Shown here: positions 60,799 through 64,000 of the stretch, one piece after another
Position numbering within the stretch: position 1 is the first letter of the stretch
Layout of the letters: every line of letters begins with the position of its first letter
The notes under the pieces: model-generated
Database searches by the model: none
What the model saw: only the letters and a program-made list of their open reading frames with translations
Told to the model about the DNA's origin: nothing
DNA from: Cardiobacterium sp. Marseille-Q4385
GTDB lineage: Bacteria; Pseudomonadota; Gammaproteobacteria; Cardiobacteriales; Cardiobacteriaceae
DNA length: 64,000 bases
Assembly: GCF_916618745.1 (NCBI RefSeq)
Contig: NZ_OU745373.1
Coordinates: 2,370,501 to 2,434,500 of the forward strand
Reading direction: 5' to 3'
Translations under genes and position numbers: made by a program

Positions 60799-62062
60799 AC
60801 CACAAATCCAGTCCCTGCGCGGGATGAACGACATCTTCCCGCCGGAAGCCGATTACCTGCAACAACTGCACGACTGCATTCACGGTGTTCTCGCCTGCTA
60901 TGGCTATCACCCGCTGCAACTGCCGCTGCTTGAACAAACCGGCCTGTTCAAACGCGCCGTTGGTGAAGAAACCGACGTGGTCAGCAAAGAGATGTACACC
61001 TTCGCTGATCGCAACGACGAGAGCATCACCCTGCGTCCAGAAGCGACTGCTGGCGTGGTGCGGGCAATGATCCAGCACGGCAAGCTGCAACAGCCGCAGC
61101 GTGTATACGCCGAAGGGCCGATGTTCCGTTACGAACGCCCGCAAAAAGGGCGCAGCCGTCAATTCTCACAAGTGAGTGTTGAAGCACTGGGCATTGCCGG
61201 CGCGGCACAAGACGCCGAACTCATCAGCCTTTGCGCCGACCTTTTCCGCCGCCTGAACATCCTTGACCTGCTGACGCTCGAAATCAACACCATTGGCCTT
61301 GCTGAAGAACGCCACGCCTTCCAGCAGGCACTCGTTGCCTATCTGCAACAGCATACCGACGCCCTGGATGAAGACAGCCGCCGTCGCCTCACCACGAATC
61401 CACTGCGTATCCTCGACAGCAAAAACGCGGGTGTGCAGCAAGTGCTAGATGGCGCCCCTATCCTTGATGACTATCTCGGCGAAGCCAGCCGTAACCACTT
61501 CGCGCAACTCTGCACACTGCTGGATGCCCTCGGTATCGCCTGGCAGCGCAATCCGCGCCTGGTACGCGGTCTTGACTATTACTGCCACACCGTCTTTGAG
61601 TGGACGACCGATGCCCTTGGTGCCCAAGGCACCGTTACCGCCGGTGGCCGCTACGACGGTCTCATTGAACAACTCGGTGGCAAACCAACCCCGGCAGCCG
61701 GTTTCGCCTTCGGCATCGAGCGCATCATGCTGCTCGCACAACAGCGCGACATCTTCCATATGCCGCAACCGCTGGTGTACGCCATTGCTACTGCTGATGC
61801 CCACTTCAGCTTGCTGCTGCCGCTGGTGCAAACCCTGCGCGCGCGCGGTATCAGCGTTGTCGCCCACAACCAAATCCAGCCGCTGAAAACGCAAATCCGC
61901 AAAGCCGACCAGGAAGGAGCGCACTACGCACTCATCATCGGCGACGATGAAGCGGCCACGCACAGCGCCGCCCTGAAAAACTTGCGCGACGGCAGTCAGC
62001 AGATCCTGCCGCTTGCCGACCTGCCCGCCTACCTCGAAGCACGCAACAAGGAAATCCCATGA
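60791..62062 (+). CDS. hisS: Histidyl-tRNA synthetase
   Basis: A 423-residue class II synthetase. Motif 2 region MFRYERPQKGRSRQF, the histidine-specific motifs LVRGLDYYCHTVFEW and GGRYDGLIEQLGG, and the motif 3 segment GFAFGIERIMLL are all present, followed by the anticodon-binding domain. Length is normal. It charges tRNA-His and sits in the rodZ-hisS-yfgM chain with overlapping ends. Confidence 0.97.
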   Translation: MAKPQIQSLRGMNDIFPPEADYLQQLHDCIHGVLACYGYHPLQLPLLEQTGLFKRAVGEETDVVSKEMYTFADRNDESITLRPEATAGVVRAMIQHGKLQQPQRVYAEGPMFRYERPQKGRSRQFSQVSVEALGIAGAAQDAELISLCADLFRRLNILDLLTLEINTIGLAEERHAFQQALVAYLQQHTDALDEDSRRRLTTNPLRILDSKNAGVQQVLDGAPILDDYLGEASRNHFAQLCTLLDALGIAWQRNPRLVRGLDYYCHTVFEWTTDALGAQGTVTAGGRYDGLIEQLGGKPTPAAGFAFGIERIMLLAQQRDIFHMPQPLVYAIATADAHFSLLLPLVQTLRARGISVVAHNQIQPLKTQIRKADQEGAHYALIIGDDEAATHSAALKNLRDGSQQILPLADLPAYLEARNKEIP

Positions 62063-62688
62063 GCGACAGAACCGACGAAGAAACCCTCGAACTTATCCGC
62101 GAATGGCTGCAACAATACGGCCTGACCATCATCATTGGTCTGGTCCTCGGACTCAGCGCTATCGGCGGCTACCGTTACTGGCAAGGCAAACAGGCGGAGC
62201 AACGCAACAACGAATCGGCCCAGCTGGACACTATCCTGCAAGCTCTCGAACAAAACAAACCGCAAGACGCCGCGAGCGCTTACGACAGCCTGCTTAAAGA
62301 AGGTGGGGAAATCGCCGAACTGGCCGCATTGAACATGGCCGGAGCCTACCGCAAAGAAAACAAAAACGATGATGCGATAGCCGCGCTGAAACTGGCGGCC
62401 GCCAGCAAAGACGAACTACTGGCGCAAAGCGCCCGCTGGCAGCTGGCCCTCACGCTTGCCGCCCAAGGCAACTACGACGAAGCCCTGCAACAAAGCGAAC
62501 AACTGCGCGACAGCGCCTATGCCGCCCAAGCAGCAGCGCTGCAAGGCTATATCCACGACAAACAGGGCAAAAGCAAAGATGCGCTGGCCGATTACGAACG
62601 CAGCCAGCAACTTGCTCCTGCCCCGGCGACCGCCCTGCAAATCAACGCCCTGCAAGCCCGCCTGGCACTGGAAGGAAACGGCCAATGA
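62059..62688 (+). CDS. yfgM: YfgM, ancillary SecYEG translocon / periplasmic chaperone-network subunit
   Basis: A 209-residue bitopic membrane protein: cytoplasmic N-terminus SDRTDEETLELIREWLQQYG, one membrane helix (LTIIIGLVLGLSAIGGYRYW), then a periplasmic TPR-like helical domain (LEQNKPQDAASAYDSLLKEG, AALNMAGAYRKENKNDDAIAAL). In E. coli it associates with PpiD and SecYEG. It overlaps hisS (ATGA) and bamB (ATGA). Confidence 0.93.
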   Translation: MSDRTDEETLELIREWLQQYGLTIIIGLVLGLSAIGGYRYWQGKQAEQRNNESAQLDTILQALEQNKPQDAASAYDSLLKEGGEIAELAALNMAGAYRKENKNDDAIAALKLAAASKDELLAQSARWQLALTLAAQGNYDEALQQSEQLRDSAYAAQAAALQGYIHDKQGKSKDALADYERSQQLAPAPATALQINALQARLALEGNGQ

Positions 62689-63851
62689 ACACCACCCGCC
62701 GCAGCGCCCTGCTGCTCGCCGGCGTCTTCGTCCTGAGCGCCTGCTCTTCCACCTCTGATTTTTTCCTCGGCAAGGACAACCGTCCCGCGCCCAAACCCCT
62801 GCCTGCCGCCAGCGGCAGCGCAGGTGCCACCCTGTTGTGGAAACACAAACTCGGCAGCGGCGGCGCAGACGAAGGCCTTGCCCTCAAACCCGCCATCTGG
62901 GGCGGGCGCATCTACGCGGTCTCCGCCAATGGCCGCCTCTATGCCTACAACAGCGATGGCAGCACCGCCTGGCAACAAAAGCTTGGCAACAACATCAGTG
63001 CTGGCGTCGCTGTAGATCGCCGCAACGTTTACCTCGGCACCAGCAATGGCGACCTGCTGGCGCTCTCCGCCGCAGACGGTGAAACCGAATGGCGCGCACC
63101 GCTATCCAGCCTGATGCTGGCCGCTCCAGTTGTTGCTGACGGTCTCGTCTTTGCGCGCAGCATTGATGGCGTTCTCACCGCCTTCGACGCTGCCAATGGC
63201 AGCGAACTGTGGCGCTACCGCATCAAAGAACCGGTTCTCAGCGTGCGCGGTAATGCCGAACCCGTAGTAGGCGGCGGAGTCGTCATCCTCACCACCGACA
63301 ACGGCTACTTTGTCGTCCTTGACCAACGCTCTGGCCTGCCTGTCGTTGAACAGCGCATCGCCAACAGCGCCGGCAGCAACCCCGTTGCCCGCCTGGTGGA
63401 CATGGACAGCACCCCGCAAGTTGCAGACGGCGTCCTCTACGGCGCCGCCTACCAGTCCATGCTCTTTGCCGTTGACCTGCAACAAGGCCAACCGCTGTGG
63501 CGACAAGAACAAGCCTCTACACAAAAAGACATCGCCCTCAGCCGCGATGGTGTGTACCTCGTCAGTGACATTGACCACGTCATCGCCCTGAACCGCCGCG
63601 ACGGCAGCATCCGCTGGAAAAACGACCGCCTCGAAGGGCGCTACCTCTCACCCCCCTTCACACTGCCGGACGGACGCGTTGGCGTTATCGACTACCAGGG
63701 CTGGCTGCACTGGCTGGATGGCGCCAGCGGCAACATCGTCGGACAGCAGCGTCTTGCCTCCAGCACCGCCGACGTTCCCGCCCTCGTCCAGCGCGACAGC
63801 ATCGTCTGGCAACTCAAAGACGGCAACCTCATCAACTTCCGGCCCGAATAA
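62685..63851 (+). CDS. bamB: Outer-membrane assembly lipoprotein BamB
   Basis: A 388-residue lipoprotein (lipobox LSAC followed by SSTSDFF) with an eight-bladed beta-propeller of PQQ-like repeats, such as GRIYAVSANGRLYAYNSDGS, NVYLGTSNGDLLALSAADGE and VFARSIDGVLTAFDAANGS. It is part of the BAM complex that inserts beta-barrel proteins. Conserved position between yfgM and der confirms it. Confidence 0.96.
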   Translation: MNTTRRSALLLAGVFVLSACSSTSDFFLGKDNRPAPKPLPAASGSAGATLLWKHKLGSGGADEGLALKPAIWGGRIYAVSANGRLYAYNSDGSTAWQQKLGNNISAGVAVDRRNVYLGTSNGDLLALSAADGETEWRAPLSSLMLAAPVVADGLVFARSIDGVLTAFDAANGSELWRYRIKEPVLSVRGNAEPVVGGGVVILTTDNGYFVVLDQRSGLPVVEQRIANSAGSNPVARLVDMDSTPQVADGVLYGAAYQSMLFAVDLQQGQPLWRQEQASTQKDIALSRDGVYLVSDIDHVIALNRRDGSIRWKNDRLEGRYLSPPFTLPDGRVGVIDYQGWLHWLDGASGNIVGQQRLASSTADVPALVQRDSIVWQLKDGNLINFRPE

Positions 63852-63873
63852 CCATTCCCCACACGGCGCGGTA

Positions 63874-63894
63874 AAACCGCGCCGATTTTCACTT
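63874..63894 (+). terminator. Hairpin between bamB and der
   Basis: CGGCGCGGT / ACCGCGCCG stem with a three-base loop followed by ATTTTC; it closes the long ndk-bamB gene chain. Confidence 0.75.
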
Positions 63895-63943
63895 GGCGCG
63901 TCCATTCGCCTCAACACAGCATACAAAATCACAAGGACACCCC

Positions 63944-64000
63944 ATGAACACCCTGCGCAAACCGCTGGTGGCGCTGGTCGGTCGCCCCAACGTCGGCAAA
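63944..64000 (+). CDS. der: GTPase Der (EngA), N-terminal fragment cut by the window end
   Basis: Only the first 19 codons are present: MNTLRKPLVALVGRPNVGK, the start of the first G1 (P-loop) motif of Der. AAGGA precedes the ATG. Der has two GTPase domains and acts in 50S ribosome assembly. The position after bamB is the conserved one. Confidence 0.9.
   Translation, partial: MNTLRKPLVALVGRPNVGK

Overview
The window is a mostly GC-rich, gene-dense gammaproteobacterial chromosome segment. The order ndk-rlmN-pilW-rodZ-hisS-yfgM-bamB-der at the right end, divergent smpB / ratA-rnfH, and the linked mutS and thrC all fit Gammaproteobacteria. Several 12-mers identical to DNA uptake sequences (DUS) of oral Neisseriaceae, and a type IV pilus pilotin gene, point to a naturally transformable host-associated bacterium. 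A Cardiobacteriaceae member (Cardiobacterium-like, oral/HACEK niche) is my best guess; this is inference, not an identification.

Layout. 0-5.2 kb: a GNAT acetyltransferase, a DUF455 ferritin-like protein, an orphan CRISPR array (7 repeats, 6 spacers) whose fourth repeat is split by an IS5-family element, and two unknown small genes. 5.4-15.4 kb (minus strand): thrC, mutS, a giant alpha-2-macroglobulin-like protein and rlmH. 15.5-21.6 kb (plus): an exported unknown, six tandem paralogous exported DUF4878-like proteins, a YiiX-type papain-fold protein and the ABC-F ATPase yheS. 21.8-29.2 kb: a TonB-dependent receptor broken by an amber codon, and two tandem secreted beta-helix proteins ending in WG repeats. 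29.3-38.5 kb: an MBL hydrolase, smpB, ratA, rnfH, an OmpA-family protein, cmoM, tRNA-Pro, two lipoproteins, an internally deleted carA remnant, a carboxy-terminal protease and a macrodomain protein.

38.5-48.1 kb (mostly minus) looks like an osmoprotectant-uptake operon (fused permease/binding protein, MDR oxidoreductase, truncated ClbS/DfsB gene, OsmC, NmrA-type protein, ATPase) interrupted at about 40.7-45.46 kb by a mosaic island. The island is rich in Neisseriaceae DUS of several dialects. It carries a LysR regulator, an NTF2-like protein, an AT-rich frameshifted AAA-ATPase/DUF4435 (PARIS-like defence) gene, and a Uup-type ABC-F fragment fused in frame to the truncated host gene.

48.6-54.8 kb (mainly minus): mrp, aroE, an AAC(3)-I-like acetyltransferase, hemB, a PH-domain membrane protein on the plus strand and a DUF819 transporter-like protein. 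55.0-64.0 kb (plus): dsbA with an unusual acidic/basic tail, amgK-murU (MurNAc recycling), ndk, rlmN, pilW, rodZ, hisS, yfgM, bamB and the first codons of der. A family of about 110-150 bp MITE-like elements with shared terminal inverted repeats is scattered in intergenic spaces (about 0.8, 5.3, 31.4 and, degenerate, 37.7 kb).
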